A DNA stretch of 64,000 nucleotides from Desertibaculum subflavum (GCA_003576705.1 QOZS01000021.1:24376-88375); one strand, 5' to 3'; shown: positions 46,135-55,000, counted from the first letter of the stretch. The notes: generated from the sequence alone by a model not told the origin. Program-made: numbers and translations.

Positions 46135-47391
46135 ATGGGCATCGACCGCAGGGGATTTCTGAAGGCATCGGCAGCATCGGGCGCGATGCTCGGCGCATCC
46201 GCGTTGATGCCGAAGTTTGCGACGGCGCAAGGCGCCGACATTCTGGTGGGTGGCCTGCATGACGAGACCGGCGGTCTCGACTTCGCCGGCAAGCCGATGC
46301 AACAGGTGCTGGGCTTCGCGGTCGACGAGATCAACGCGCAGGGCGGTCTGCTCGGCCGCAAGCTCAAGCTGATCGGCGCCGACACGCAATCGAACATGCA
46401 GCTCTATGCGTCGCTCGCCCAGCAGGTGGCGCTGAAGGACAAGGTCTCGGTGGTGCATGGCGGCATCACCTCGGCCAGCCGCGAAGTGATCCGCCCGGCG
46501 CTCCGCCGCTTCAATACGCTCTATTTCTACAACACCCTCTACGAGGGCGGCGTCTGCGACCGCAACTGCTTCTGCACCGGCACCACGCCGGCGCAGACCG
46601 TGCAGAAGCTGGTGCCGCACGTGATGAAGAAATGGGGCAAGAAGGTCTACACCATCGCGGCCGACTACAATTATGGCCAGATCACCTCGGCCTGGGTGAA
46701 GAAGTATGTCGAGGAGAATGGCGGTCAGGTGCTGTCGACCGACTTCTTCCCGCTCGACGTCACCAATTTCGGCCCGACCATTCAGAAGATCCAGGCGGCC
46801 AAGCCCGACCTTGTCATGTCGGTCCTGGTCGGCGCCGCCCATCTCGGCTTCTACCGGCAATGGGCCGCCGCCGGCATGAAGAAGCAGATCCCGATCGCCT
46901 CCACCACATTCGGCGCCGGCGGGACGGAGCCGATCCTGATCACCCCGGAGGAGAGCGAAGGCATCATCTCCTGCTACGGCTACTACCCGACCATCGACAC
47001 GCCGGCCAACAAGGCGTTCAAGGCCAAGGTGCAGGCCAAGCTCGGCGCCGCGCCGCCGGCCGGCAACGGCCCGCTGCTGACCGAGCTCTCGGTCTGCACC
47101 TACGAGGGCATGATGCTCTGGGCCGCCGGGGTGAAGAAGGCCGGCACGCTCGACCGCATGAAGGTGATCGAGGCGCTGGAAAGCGGCATCAGCCTCGACA
47201 TGCCCTCCGGCAAGGTGACGATCGATCCCGTCACCCACCACGTGACGCGCGACGTCTACCTCGCCGACCTGAAGAACCGGGAATTCGTCATCCTGGAGAG
47301 CTTCGCGCAGCAGCCGCCGGCCGATACGCAGGCGGTCTGCGACCTGAAGAAGAACCCAAACGAGAACCAGCACTACCAGATCAAGCTGTAA
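46135..47391 (+). CDS. urea/short-chain-amide ABC transporter substrate-binding protein
   Basis: A 418-residue exported binding protein. A Tat-type signal begins DRRGFLKASAASGAM and ends near ATAQG (about residue 32). The mature part starts ADILVGGLHDETGGLDFAGKPM and has the UrtA/FmdD pattern LFYN-like TLYFYNTLYEGGVCDRNCFCTG and VYTIAADYNYGQITSAWVKKYVEENGG. It captures the amide or urea in the periplasm for the permeases that follow. The paralogue just upstream lacks a signal and so has a different job. Lies 25 bases before the first permease gene. Confidence 0.9.
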   Translation: MGIDRRGFLKASAASGAMLGASALMPKFATAQGADILVGGLHDETGGLDFAGKPMQQVLGFAVDEINAQGGLLGRKLKLIGADTQSNMQLYASLAQQVALKDKVSVVHGGITSASREVIRPALRRFNTLYFYNTLYEGGVCDRNCFCTGTTPAQTVQKLVPHVMKKWGKKVYTIAADYNYGQITSAWVKKYVEENGGQVLSTDFFPLDVTNFGPTIQKIQAAKPDLVMSVLVGAAHLGFYRQWAAAGMKKQIPIASTTFGAGGTEPILITPEESEGIISCYGYYPTIDTPANKAFKAKVQAKLGAAPPAGNGPLLTELSVCTYEGMMLWAAGVKKAGTLDRMKVIEALESGISLDMPSGKVTIDPVTHHVTRDVYLADLKNREFVILESFAQQPPADTQAVCDLKKNPNENQHYQIKL

Positions 47392-47416
47392 GTCCAGAGT
47401 AACCGGAGCCCCACGC

Positions 47417-48283
47417 ATGGATTACGGGCTGGTCGTCCTGATCGAGGTGCTCCGCGCGATTGCGGGCCTGGTGCTGATCAGCATCGGGCTCGCGATCATC
47501 TTCGGCATGATGCGCATCGTGAACATCGCCCATGGCGAGTTCCTGATGCTGGGCGGCTACACGGTGGTGCTCTCGGCCAAGGCCGGCATCAACACCTGGG
47601 TCGCCATGCTGGTGCTGGCGCCGCTGGTCGTCGGACTGGTCGGTGTGGCGATTGAGCGCTGCTTCATCCGCTTCCTCTACGGCCGCATGCTCGACACCCT
47701 GCTCGCCACCTGGGGCTTGTCGCTGTTCATCGTCGGCTTCGTCACCGTGGTGTTCGGCAACACGCTGGAGGGCGTCTCGGTCTCGGTCGGCTCGTTCGAG
47801 ATCGGCCGCTTCCGCGTGGCCGGTTATTCGCTCTTCATCATCCTGGTCGGCGCGGTGCTGCTCGCCGCCACCGTCGCCGTGCTCCGCTTCACCCGGCTCG
47901 GGCTGATCGCCCGCGGCACCATGCAGAACCCCAACATGGCGGCGGCGCTGGGCCTCAGTCCGCCCAGGATCTACATGGTCACCTTCGGCATCGGCGCGGC
48001 GCTGACCGGGCTCGCCGGCGGCGTGCTGGCGCCGATCACCGGCGTGGTGCCCACCATGGGCATCGCCTTCATCGCGCAGGCCTTCATCACCGTGATCACC
48101 GGCGGCGCCGCCATCGTCGCCGGCACCGGATCGGCCTCGACCCTGCTCGGCAGCGTCAGCCAGCTCACCACTTTCGCCACCACGCCGGTGATCGGCGACG
48201 TGGCCCTGCTGTTCATCGCCGTGGTGCTGCTCCGCATCCTGCCGCAGGGCATTACCGGTCGGTTCTTCCGGAGGAGCCTCTGA
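47417..48283 (+). CDS. ABC transporter permease, UrtB/LivH type
   Basis: A 288-residue inner-membrane permease with about eight helices. The start LVLISIGLAIIFGMMRIVNIAHGEFLMLGGYTVVL is the LivH family signature, and the cytoplasmic coupling segment RGTMQNPNMAAALGLSPPRIYMVTFGIGAALTGLAGG is intact. It forms half of the membrane pore together with the next gene. The stop overlaps the next start by one base (TGATG), indicating translational coupling. Confidence 0.93.
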   Translation: MDYGLVVLIEVLRAIAGLVLISIGLAIIFGMMRIVNIAHGEFLMLGGYTVVLSAKAGINTWVAMLVLAPLVVGLVGVAIERCFIRFLYGRMLDTLLATWGLSLFIVGFVTVVFGNTLEGVSVSVGSFEIGRFRVAGYSLFIILVGAVLLAATVAVLRFTRLGLIARGTMQNPNMAAALGLSPPRIYMVTFGIGAALTGLAGGVLAPITGVVPTMGIAFIAQAFITVITGGAAIVAGTGSASTLLGSVSQLTTFATTPVIGDVALLFIAVVLLRILPQGITGRFFRRSL

Positions 48284-49326
48284 TGGTCCCTCGTTTTCTG
48301 CTCGGCACGCTTGCGACCACCGCGGCCGGGATCGCCATCACGATCCTGATTCCGATGGTGGCCGATGCTTTCGAGGTGATGCAGTACACGCTCTACGTCG
48401 TGCTCGGGATCTACACGCTCAGCCTCGCCTATATCTGGGGGCTCGGCGGCATCCTCTGCTTCGGCCAGGGCGCGTTCTTCGGCCTCGGGGGCTACACCTT
48501 CGCCATCGCCGCCATCAACATGAACGAGACGACGGTGCCATTCCTGATGGCGATCTTCATTGCGGCCACCGTCGCCGCGGCGCTCGGCTATTTCATGTTC
48601 TATGGCCGGCTGTCGGACGTCTATCTGGGCGTAGTGACGCTCGTCTTCACCCTGATCATCTGGAAGCTGATCAACTCCACCGCAGGCCCGGAGTACATGA
48701 TCGGCACGGCGCGGCTCGGCGGCTTCAACGGCATACCATCGGTGCCGCCGCTCAACGTGCCCGGCGATCCGAGCCGCATGTTCGATCCGGTCGAGGTGTT
48801 CTACATCGCCGCCTTCTTCCTGATCGCAACCTATCTGCTGCTCAAGTTCATCCAGGCGACGCGATTCGGTCGGCTCTCGGTGGCGGTCAAGGAGAACGAG
48901 GTCCGCGCCTCGCTGCTCGGCTACGACGTGCGGATGATCAAGCTGCTGGTCTTCACCATCGGCGGCGCCATTGCCGGCCTCGGCGGCGCGCTCTATGCCG
49001 CCTATCAGTCGTTCATCGACCCCAACGCCTTCTCGCTCGAGATGTCGGCCAAGGTGCTGATCTGGGTGATGGCGGGCGGGGTCGGCACTTTCGTCGGTCC
49101 GCTGCTCGCGTGCTTCGGCCTGCAGGCGCTGTCGATCTGGATCTCGACCGTGCCCTGGGCCAATTCACTGCTGGTGCTGGGCGGCATCCTCTGCTTCGTC
49201 GTGCTGCTGCTGCCGAAGGGATTGCTGCCGGGCCTCGCCGATCTCTCGACCTGGCTGATGGCTCGCGCCCGGCGACGGACGCCACCGGAAGTGATCCTGC
49301 CGGCGCCGGAAGGCAAGCGGGCATGA
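48283..49326 (+). CDS. ABC transporter permease, UrtC/LivM type
   Basis: A 347-residue permease with about nine helices of the LivM family. Signatures are LSLAYIWGLGGILCFGQGAFFGLGGYTFAI near the N-terminus and the coupling loop SVAVKENEVRASLLGYDVRMIKLLVFTIGGAIAGLGGALYAAY. The end (LLPKGLLPGLADL) and a short basic tail are typical. Its partner is the preceding permease. The stop overlaps the ATPase start by four bases. Confidence 0.93.
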   Translation: MVPRFLLGTLATTAAGIAITILIPMVADAFEVMQYTLYVVLGIYTLSLAYIWGLGGILCFGQGAFFGLGGYTFAIAAINMNETTVPFLMAIFIAATVAAALGYFMFYGRLSDVYLGVVTLVFTLIIWKLINSTAGPEYMIGTARLGGFNGIPSVPPLNVPGDPSRMFDPVEVFYIAAFFLIATYLLLKFIQATRFGRLSVAVKENEVRASLLGYDVRMIKLLVFTIGGAIAGLGGALYAAYQSFIDPNAFSLEMSAKVLIWVMAGGVGTFVGPLLACFGLQALSIWISTVPWANSLLVLGGILCFVVLLLPKGLLPGLADLSTWLMARARRRTPPEVILPAPEGKRA

Positions 49327-50042
49327 AGCCGCTGCTCGAGACCCGCAACCTGGTGATGCGGTTCGGCGGCGTCACCGCAGTGAACGAGGTGGATTTCCTG
49401 CTGGAGGAAGGCGAGCTCCGCTGCCTGATCGGCCCGAACGGCGCCGGCAAGAGCACCTTCTTCAAATGCCTGACCGGGCAGTACATCCCCACGGCGGGGG
49501 AGATCCTGTTCCGCGGCAAGCCAATCACCGGCCTCAACAGCCACGACATCGCCCGCCTCGGCGTCGGCATCAAGACCCAGGTGCCCAACGTCTTCAACGG
49601 GCTTTCGGTGCAGGAGAACATCTGGGTCTCGGCCCGGCGCGGGCGCACGCCCCGCATGACCGCGCGGATCGTCGAGGAGGCGATGGCCCGGGTCGGCATC
49701 GCCGATCTCGCGGCGCGAGCCGTCGGTGAGCTCGCCCACGGTCAGCGCCAGCTGGTGGAGTTGGCGATCGTGCTGGCGGCGGAGCCGGCGCTGATCCTGC
49801 TCGACGAGCCGGCCGCCGGCATGACGCACGAGGAGACCGAGCGACTGGCGGCGATCATCCGCGAGATCAATCGCACCCAGGCGCTGATCGTGGTCGAACA
49901 CGACATGCAGTTCGTCCGCATGATCGCGCGCAAGGTCACCGTCTTCCATCAGGGCGCGGTGCTGGTGGAAGACGATGTCGAGGCGGTGATGCGCGACGCC
50001 CGCGTGCGCGACGTCTATCTCGGCAAGCGGGTGGCGGCATGA
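49323..50042 (+). CDS. ABC transporter ATP-binding protein, UrtD/LivG type
   Basis: A 239-residue ATPase. The Walker A is GPNGAGKSTFFKCLTG (about residues 37-52), the Q-loop lies in KTQVPNVFNGLSVQENI, the signature is LAHGQRQLVELAIVLA in place of LSGGQ, as in UrtD proteins, Walker B is ALILLDEPAAGM and the switch is VEHDM. The substituted signature is typical of the urea/amide branch. It overlaps both neighbours by ATGA. Confidence 0.94.
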   Translation: MKPLLETRNLVMRFGGVTAVNEVDFLLEEGELRCLIGPNGAGKSTFFKCLTGQYIPTAGEILFRGKPITGLNSHDIARLGVGIKTQVPNVFNGLSVQENIWVSARRGRTPRMTARIVEEAMARVGIADLAARAVGELAHGQRQLVELAIVLAAEPALILLDEPAAGMTHEETERLAAIIREINRTQALIVVEHDMQFVRMIARKVTVFHQGAVLVEDDVEAVMRDARVRDVYLGKRVAA

Positions 50043-50752
50043 CCCTGCTCGCGGTGCAGGGTCTCGCTTCCGGCTACGGCAAGGTGCCGATCCTGGCCGG
50101 CATCAGCTTCGCGGTCCGCGAAGGCGAGTTCGTCGGCATCCTCGGCCATAACGGCATGGGCAAGACGACGCTGTTGCGCACTCTGATGGGCTATCTGCCG
50201 GCCACCGCCGGCGAGGTGCGCTTTGCCGGCGCCGATATCACCCATGCGCCGACCCATCACCGGGCGCGGGCGGGCCTCGGCTTCGTGCCGCAGGGGCGCG
50301 AGATCTTCCCGACCTTGACCGTTCGCGACAACCTGCGCATGGGCTTCGCGGCGCGGCAGGGCAACGAGAGCCAGGCACTCGATGCCGTGCTGGCGGATTT
50401 TCCGCGCCTGGAGCGGCTGCTCGACCGCCCCGGCGGCGCGCTCTCCGGCGGCGAACAGCAGCTGCTCGCCCTGGCGCGCTCGCTCTGCGCCGATCCGCGC
50501 CTGATCCTGCTCGACGAGCCGACCGAAGGCATCCAGCCCTCGATCATCGACGAGATCATCGACACCTTGCTGGCGCTGCGCCATCGCCGCGCCGGCTTCA
50601 CTTTGGTGCTGGTCGAACAGAATCTCGACTTCATCTCGGCACTGTCGGATCGCGTGCTGCTGATCCAGAAGGGCCGCATCACCCGCGAGGTCGAGGCGGC
50701 GGCGATGAAGGACACCGCCATGATCGGCGAATTCGTGGGCTTCGGACACTGA
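50039..50752 (+). CDS. ABC transporter ATP-binding protein, UrtE/LivF type
   Basis: A 237-residue ATPase. Walker A is GHNGMGKTTLLRTLMG, the Q-loop GLGFVPQGREIFPTLTVRDNL, the signature LSGGEQQLLALARSLC, Walker B LILLDEPTEGIQPS and the switch EQNLDF. The EPTEGIQPSII stretch is common in UrtE. It pairs with the preceding ATPase as a heterodimer on the cytoplasmic face. The amidase gene follows after 52 bases. Confidence 0.94.
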   Translation: MTLLAVQGLASGYGKVPILAGISFAVREGEFVGILGHNGMGKTTLLRTLMGYLPATAGEVRFAGADITHAPTHHRARAGLGFVPQGREIFPTLTVRDNLRMGFAARQGNESQALDAVLADFPRLERLLDRPGGALSGGEQQLLALARSLCADPRLILLDEPTEGIQPSIIDEIIDTLLALRHRRAGFTLVLVEQNLDFISALSDRVLLIQKGRITREVEAAAMKDTAMIGEFVGFGH

Positions 50753-50804
50753 CAACCGCAACCCGCCGGCTGCGGCCGGCGGCAAACCGCAAGGGAGAGC
50801 CAGC

Positions 50805-52319
50805 ATGACCGTGAAGGTGCCGACACCGGAGCAGCTGAAAGCCGTCGCGACCGAGGTGGGCCTGTCCCTGACCGACACCGACATCGCCTCCTTCATCGGC
50901 CTCATTGCCGGCTCGGTCGAGGCCTACAACATCGTCGACGCCATGCCGGACGAGCTGCCGCCGGTGAAATATCCGCGCACGCCCGGTTACCGCCCGGCGC
51001 CGGAGGAGAACAAATACAACGCCTGGTACTGGAAGTCGGAGGTCAAGGGCGCGTCATCCGGCAAGCTCAAGGGCAAGACGGTGGCGCTGAAGGACAACGT
51101 CATGCTGGCCGGCGTGCCGATGATGAACGGCGCCGCGACGCTCGAAGGCTATGTGCCGGAGATCGACGCGACCATCGTGACGCGCATGCTGGACGAGGGC
51201 GCGACCATCCTCGGCAAGGCGCATTGCGAGCATTTCTGCCTCTCCGGCGGCAGCCACACGAACTCGACCGGCGCGGTGCACAACCCGCATAAGATGGGCT
51301 ATTCGGCCGGCGGCTCGTCCTCCGGCTCCGGCACCCTGGTCGGCCTCGGCGAGGTCGACATGGCGATCGGCGGCGATCAGGGCGGCTCGATCCGCATGCC
51401 CGCCTCGTTCTGCGGCATCTACGGCATGAAGCCGACCTGGGGCCTGGTTCCCTATACCGGCATCATGCCGATCGAGATCTTCGTCGATCACACCGGGCCG
51501 ATGACGGCGACGGTGGCCGACAACGCGCTGATGCTGGAAGTGCTGGCCGGCGACGACGGCTACGACCCGCGCATCAAGGCGCCGAAGGTGAAGCCCTATA
51601 CCAAGGCGCTGGAAGCCGACATCAAGGGCCTGAAGATCGGCGTGGTGAAGGAAGGCTTCGGCCTTCCCGTCTCCGAGAAGGCGGTCGACGCCAAGGTGAT
51701 GGAAGCCTCCAAGCGCTTCGCCAAGCTTGGCGCGACGGTGGAGGAAGTGTCGATCCCGATGCACCTGGTCGGCCCGGCGATCTGGACGCCCATCGGCACC
51801 GAGGGCCTGGCCCAGACCATGATGTGGGGCGACGGCTATGGCGTCAGCCGCCCGGACCTCTACGTCACCTCGCTGATGGACAAGCACCATGGCTGGCGCA
51901 GCCGGGCGAACGAGCTGTCGGAGACGACCAAGCTCTTCACCATGCTCGGCACCTATATCCGCAACCAGCACGGCTCGCGCTATTACGGCAAGGCGATCAA
52001 CCTGGTGCGCCGCCTCACCGCCGCCTACGAGAAGGCGCTGGCAAGCTACGACCTGCTGTTGATGCCGACCACGCCGATGAAGGCGACCAGGCTGCCGGAG
52101 CCCGGCTGCAGCCGCGAGGAATATGTCGCGCGCGCGTTGGAGATGATCGGCAACACGGCGCCGTTCGACCTGACGCACCATCCGGCGATGTCGATCCCCT
52201 GCGGCATGATCGACGGCCTGCCGGCCGGCTGCATGCTGATCGGCAAGCATTTCGACGAGCCGACCATCTACCGCGCCGCCTTCGCCTTCGAGCAGTCCGG
52301 CGACTGGAAGACGTTCTGA
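50805..52319 (+). CDS. amidase (amidase signature family, RhAmidase-like)
   Basis: A 504-residue amide hydrolase. The Ser-cisSer-Lys triad is present as K96 (TVALKDNVM), S171 (SAGGSSSGSG) and S195 (DQGGSIRMPA). By my recollection these are the same residue numbers as in the Rhodococcus N-771 amidase, which acts on short aliphatic and aromatic amides in nitrile breakdown. The N-terminal 80 residues (TPEQLKAVATEVGLSLTDTDIASF) also fit that branch. No nitrile hydratase is nearby. It would release ammonia from the amide imported by the preceding transporter. Confidence 0.92.
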   Translation: MTVKVPTPEQLKAVATEVGLSLTDTDIASFIGLIAGSVEAYNIVDAMPDELPPVKYPRTPGYRPAPEENKYNAWYWKSEVKGASSGKLKGKTVALKDNVMLAGVPMMNGAATLEGYVPEIDATIVTRMLDEGATILGKAHCEHFCLSGGSHTNSTGAVHNPHKMGYSAGGSSSGSGTLVGLGEVDMAIGGDQGGSIRMPASFCGIYGMKPTWGLVPYTGIMPIEIFVDHTGPMTATVADNALMLEVLAGDDGYDPRIKAPKVKPYTKALEADIKGLKIGVVKEGFGLPVSEKAVDAKVMEASKRFAKLGATVEEVSIPMHLVGPAIWTPIGTEGLAQTMMWGDGYGVSRPDLYVTSLMDKHHGWRSRANELSETTKLFTMLGTYIRNQHGSRYYGKAINLVRRLTAAYEKALASYDLLLMPTTPMKATRLPEPGCSREEYVARALEMIGNTAPFDLTHHPAMSIPCGMIDGLPAGCMLIGKHFDEPTIYRAAFAFEQSGDWKTF

Positions 52320-52331
52320 TCGCCTCTGCCT

Positions 52332-52440
52332 CTCCCTCCCCGTCGCCGGACGGGGAGGGCCGGGGTGGGGTTTGCCGCCGCACAGTCTTCAGAAAAAAGA
52401 AAACCCCCACCCAGCCTCCCCCGACTTCGTCGGGGGAGGG
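52332..52440. repeat. dispersed palindromic intergenic repeat, copy 2
   Basis: The same plan as the copy at 42392-42504: a first hairpin built on CTCCCTCCCCGTC, then CCGGGGTGGGGTTTG, a variable A-rich centre, AAACCCCCACCCAGCC and the second hairpin CCTCCCCCGAC-TTC-GTCGGGGGAGG. Outer arms and the last 40 bases are almost identical in both copies; the centre differs. It lies between the convergent amidase and isochorismatase genes and probably terminates both. Confidence 0.85.
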
Positions 52441-52444
52441 GCTC

Positions 52445-53062
52445 TCAGATGCGCGGCAGCACCGCCGCGCTTGCCTCGACCCAGCCGAACTTGCGGCCGA
52501 AATTCTCCAGCGTGGCGGCGCCGAGATGCGGGAGATAGGTGGAGACGGCGTCCGACACGATGGTGGTGAGGAAGCCCTCGTGGAACGCCTCCCGCGCGGT
52601 TTCCTCGACGCAGATCTGGGTCACCGTGCCGGTGACGAAGAGCGAGGCGATGCCGCGCTCGCGCAAGCCGCCGGCGAGCCGCGTGCCGTGGAAGGCGCCA
52701 TAGCCGTATTTGTCGATCACCAGCTCGCCCGGCGCGGGCGCCAGCTCGTCGATCACCGCCGCGCAGTCGCGGGTGCCGTCGATATCGGGATAGTGCCGCA
52801 TATGCCCGGACCAGCAGCATTTGACCGGCGGCGCGCAGACCGGCGACCAGTTCCACAGCAGGCTCGGCTCCGGCGTCGCCAGGAAGCGGGTGAACACCAC
52901 CGGCCGGCCGGCCGCGCGGAAGGCATCGATCAGCCGGCGGTTGGCGGCGATGGTCGCCCGCGCCTCCGGCACTTCGAGCGGCGCGCCCACCCGCACGAAG
53001 TCGTTCTGCATGTCGACCACCAGCAGCGCGTGGTTGCGAAAGCGTGCCTCGCCCCAATCCAT
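52445..53062 (-). CDS. isochorismatase-like cysteine hydrolase
   Basis: A 205-residue cysteine hydrolase. The triad is visible as D17 (LLVVDMQNDF), K118 (LVIDKYGYGAF) and C151 (TVTQICVEETAREAF), with the cis-peptide GTVTQ motif. The family includes nicotinamidase, carbamoylsarcosine amidase, biuret and ureidoacrylate hydrolases. It is convergent with the amidase across the palindromic repeat, so a role in amide or carbamate metabolism is plausible but unproven. The specificity-determining residues do not let me choose one. Confidence 0.88.
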   Translation of the reverse strand: MDWGEARFRNHALLVVDMQNDFVRVGAPLEVPEARATIAANRRLIDAFRAAGRPVVFTRFLATPEPSLLWNWSPVCAPPVKCCWSGHMRHYPDIDGTRDCAAVIDELAPAPGELVIDKYGYGAFHGTRLAGGLRERGIASLFVTGTVTQICVEETAREAFHEGFLTTIVSDAVSTYLPHLGAATLENFGRKFGWVEASAAVLPRI

Positions 53063-53162
53063 GCCGTCCTCCCGGAGCCGGACCCCGACCCGGTGATCCT
53101 CTCGGTCCGGCGTCCCTCATGCAACGGTGATGCCGTACCGGCCGGCCCCTCCGCCCCGCGCC

Positions 53163-53190
53163 TTGACCCCCCGGGGCCGGCGCCTATGCT
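53163..53190 (+). promoter_or_regulatory. sigma-70 promoter of polyprenyl synthase gene
   Basis: TTGACC (53163-53168), 16 bases, TATGCT (53185-53190) in the 192-base gap between the divergent isochorismatase and polyprenyl synthase genes. Start of transcription would be near 53197, about 58 bases before the GTG start codon. Confidence 0.5.
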
Positions 53191-53254
53191 CCGGCCGAAG
53201 TGTCAGGTCCGCGGCTTTCCGGCCGCGGCCACAACAGCCGGAGAGGTCGGGCGG

Positions 53255-54271
53255 GTGGCCGTTATCGTCGCCTTGGATCGCGGGGCGGAACGCAAGCCCT
53301 CGCTGGAGCCGCTGGTCGCGCTGGTGCGCGACGATCTCGACCGGGTGAATGTCGAGATCGTCAAGCGGATGGAAAGCCGGGTGCCGCTGATCCCGCAGCT
53401 CGCCGGCCATATCATCGCCTCCGGCGGCAAGCGGCTGCGCCCCATGCTCACGCTCGCGGCCGCGCGGCTCTGCGGCTATCGCGGCAGCCGCCAGGTGCTG
53501 CTCGCCGCCTGCGTCGAATTCATCCACACCGCGACCCTGCTGCACGACGACGTGGTGGACATGAGCGAGCTCCGCCGCGGCAAGAAGACGGCCAACACCG
53601 TCTGGGGCAACGAAGCCTCGGTGCTGGTCGGCGACTTCCTGTTCACCCGCTCGTTCCAGCTGATGGTCGAGGACGGTTCGCTCGAAGTGCTGCGCATCCT
53701 CTGCAATGCTTCCGCGGTGATCGCCGAGGGCGAGGTGCAGCAGCTCACCACCTCGAACGACACGGCGACCTCGGAGGACGCCTATCTCGAAGTGATCGCG
53801 GCCAAGACCGCGGCTTTGTTCGCCGCCGCCTGCCGGGTCGGTGCCGTGATCGCCGACCGGCCCAAGGCCGAATGCGACGCGCTGGAAAGCTACGGCCGCA
53901 ATCTCGGCATCGCCTTCCAGCTGGTCGACGACGCGCTCGACTATGCCGGGCGAAGCGCCAGTTTCGGCAAGAATGTCGGCGACGATTTCAAGGAGGGCAA
54001 GATCACCCTGCCGGTGATCCTGGCCTTCCGCCGCGGTGACGCGAAGGAACGGGCCTTCTGGAAGCGCACCCTGGAACGCCGCCAGCAGGAGGAGGGCGAC
54101 CTCGAACAGGCGCTGGCGCTGATGGAGCGGCACGGCACGCTCCGCGCCACCATCGAGCGGGCCCGGCATTACGGCGCCATGGCGCGCGATGCCCTCGGCC
54201 TGTTCCCGGACGGCGAGCTGAAGAGCGCGATGATCGAGGCGATCGACTTTTCCATCGATCGGGCGCACTGA
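53255..54271 (+). CDS. polyprenyl diphosphate synthase (ubiquinone side chain)
   Basis: A 338-residue trans-prenyltransferase. The two aspartate-rich motifs are DDVVD (98-102) in LLHDDVVDMSELRRG and DDALD (225-229) in FQLVDDALDY, with GGKRLRPML upstream binding IPP. A small residue pair before the first motif and the overall length fit long-chain (C40-C50) synthases of the IspB/octaprenyl or decaprenyl type, supplying the ubiquinone tail. The GTG at 53255 has GGAGAGG eight bases upstream; longer in-frame starts would run through other genes. Confidence 0.93.
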   Translation: MAVIVALDRGAERKPSLEPLVALVRDDLDRVNVEIVKRMESRVPLIPQLAGHIIASGGKRLRPMLTLAAARLCGYRGSRQVLLAACVEFIHTATLLHDDVVDMSELRRGKKTANTVWGNEASVLVGDFLFTRSFQLMVEDGSLEVLRILCNASAVIAEGEVQQLTTSNDTATSEDAYLEVIAAKTAALFAAACRVGAVIADRPKAECDALESYGRNLGIAFQLVDDALDYAGRSASFGKNVGDDFKEGKITLPVILAFRRGDAKERAFWKRTLERRQQEEGDLEQALALMERHGTLRATIERARHYGAMARDALGLFPDGELKSAMIEAIDFSIDRAH

Positions 54272-54295
54272 GCCGGTAAAGCCCCCGGAAACCCG

Positions 54296-54324
54296 TTGAA
54301 GGCCGCAAGCGAAGCGGCTATACG
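54296..54324 (+). promoter_or_regulatory. promoter of tRNA-Pro
   Basis: TTGAAG (54296-54301), 17 bases, TATACG (54319-54324). Transcription would start near 54331, giving a leader of about 40 bases before the tRNA. It begins 24 bases after the polyprenyl synthase stop. Confidence 0.5.
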
Positions 54325-54372
54325 AACCGCCTTCCCGAGGGCCGCCGGCAAGCGATGTCGGATCCCGAATGC

Positions 54373-54449
54373 CGGAGTGTAGCTCAGCCTGGTAGAGCAC
54401 TACGTTCGGGACGTAGGGGCCGGAGGTTCGAATCCTCTCACTCCGACCA
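54373..54449 (+). tRNA. tRNA-Pro (anticodon CGG)
   Basis: A 77-base tRNA with all arms. The acceptor stem pairs CGGAGTG with CACTCCG, then discriminator A and encoded CCA. The D arm is GCTC...GAGC; the anticodon stem CTACG/CGTAG encloses loop TTCGGGA, giving anticodon CGG for CCG codons. The T arm carries GTTCGAATC. C1-G72 with anticodon GG identifies proline. CCG is the expected favoured proline codon at this GC content. Confidence 0.97.
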
Positions 54450-54460
54450 TTCCTTGCGCG

Positions 54461-54484
54461 AGGCAGCCGCATGGCTGCCTTTTT
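54461..54484 (+). terminator. Rho-independent terminator after tRNA-Pro
   Basis: AGGCAGCC (54461-54468) pairs with GGCTGCCT (54473-54480) around a GCAT loop, an 8-bp stem followed by TTTTAA. It lies 11 bases after the CCA end. Confidence 0.92.
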
Positions 54485-54576
54485 AATGGCCGGATCTGCC
54501 GTTCCCGTTCCGCACAAATTTTCTGTGTTAGCTTCCGGTCCGCCGGAATCGGGTCGTGTGGCCCCATGAGGAACGG

Positions 54577-54993
54577 ATGCTGGAAACCCTGATCGCCAAT
54601 GCCTGGAACTCGCTGCCGGTCTTCCTGAGCCATTTTGGCACCGCGCTCGGCATGCTGGTGATCGGGGTGATGGTCTATATCCGGGTCACGCCCGTGCATG
54701 AGACCGAGCTGATTCGGCAGGGCAATGTCGCCGCCGCGATCGCCTTCGGCGCGGCGGTGCTCGGCCTCGCCATTCCGCTCGCCTTCTGCCTGAAGGCCAG
54801 CGTCAACGTGCTCGACATCGCGGTCTGGGGCGTCGTGGCGCTGGTGCTGCAGATCGGCGCCTATCTCGTGACCGCCTTCGTCTTCCGCAACCTGGAAGAC
54901 AAGATCAGATCCGGCGACGTGGCGGCGGCTATCGCGCTTGCCTCGACCAACCTCGCCACCGCCGCGCTCAACGCGGCGGCGATCTCCGGCTGA
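54577..54993 (+). CDS. DUF350 family membrane protein
   Basis: A 138-residue inner-membrane protein with four helices in two repeated pairs. The repeat shows in RQGNVAAAIAFGAAVLGLAIPLA (residues about 48-70) and RSGDVAAAIALASTNLATAALNAA (about 112-135). Each helix pair begins with the family's G(N/D)xAAAIA motif. The function of DUF350 proteins is unknown; some are linked to phage-shock or glutathionylspermidine-like genes. The ATG at 54577 follows GAGGA. It is probably co-transcribed with the protease gene seven bases downstream. Confidence 0.87.
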   Translation: MLETLIANAWNSLPVFLSHFGTALGMLVIGVMVYIRVTPVHETELIRQGNVAAAIAFGAAVLGLAIPLAFCLKASVNVLDIAVWGVVALVLQIGAYLVTAFVFRNLEDKIRSGDVAAAIALASTNLATAALNAAAISG

Positions 54994-55000
54994 GGCAGGG

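Noticed and set aside
51824..53254. Possible fusion of an N-terminal extension to the polyprenyl synthase
   Set aside because: The open frame runs back into the amidase gene and across the palindromic repeat in an unlikely composition; the GTG at 53255 has a good ribosome-binding site and gives the normal protein length.
54373..54449. tRNA-Pro as an integration site for a mobile element
   Set aside because: No integrase, direct repeat of the tRNA 3' end or change in composition is seen downstream; ordinary genes follow the terminator.
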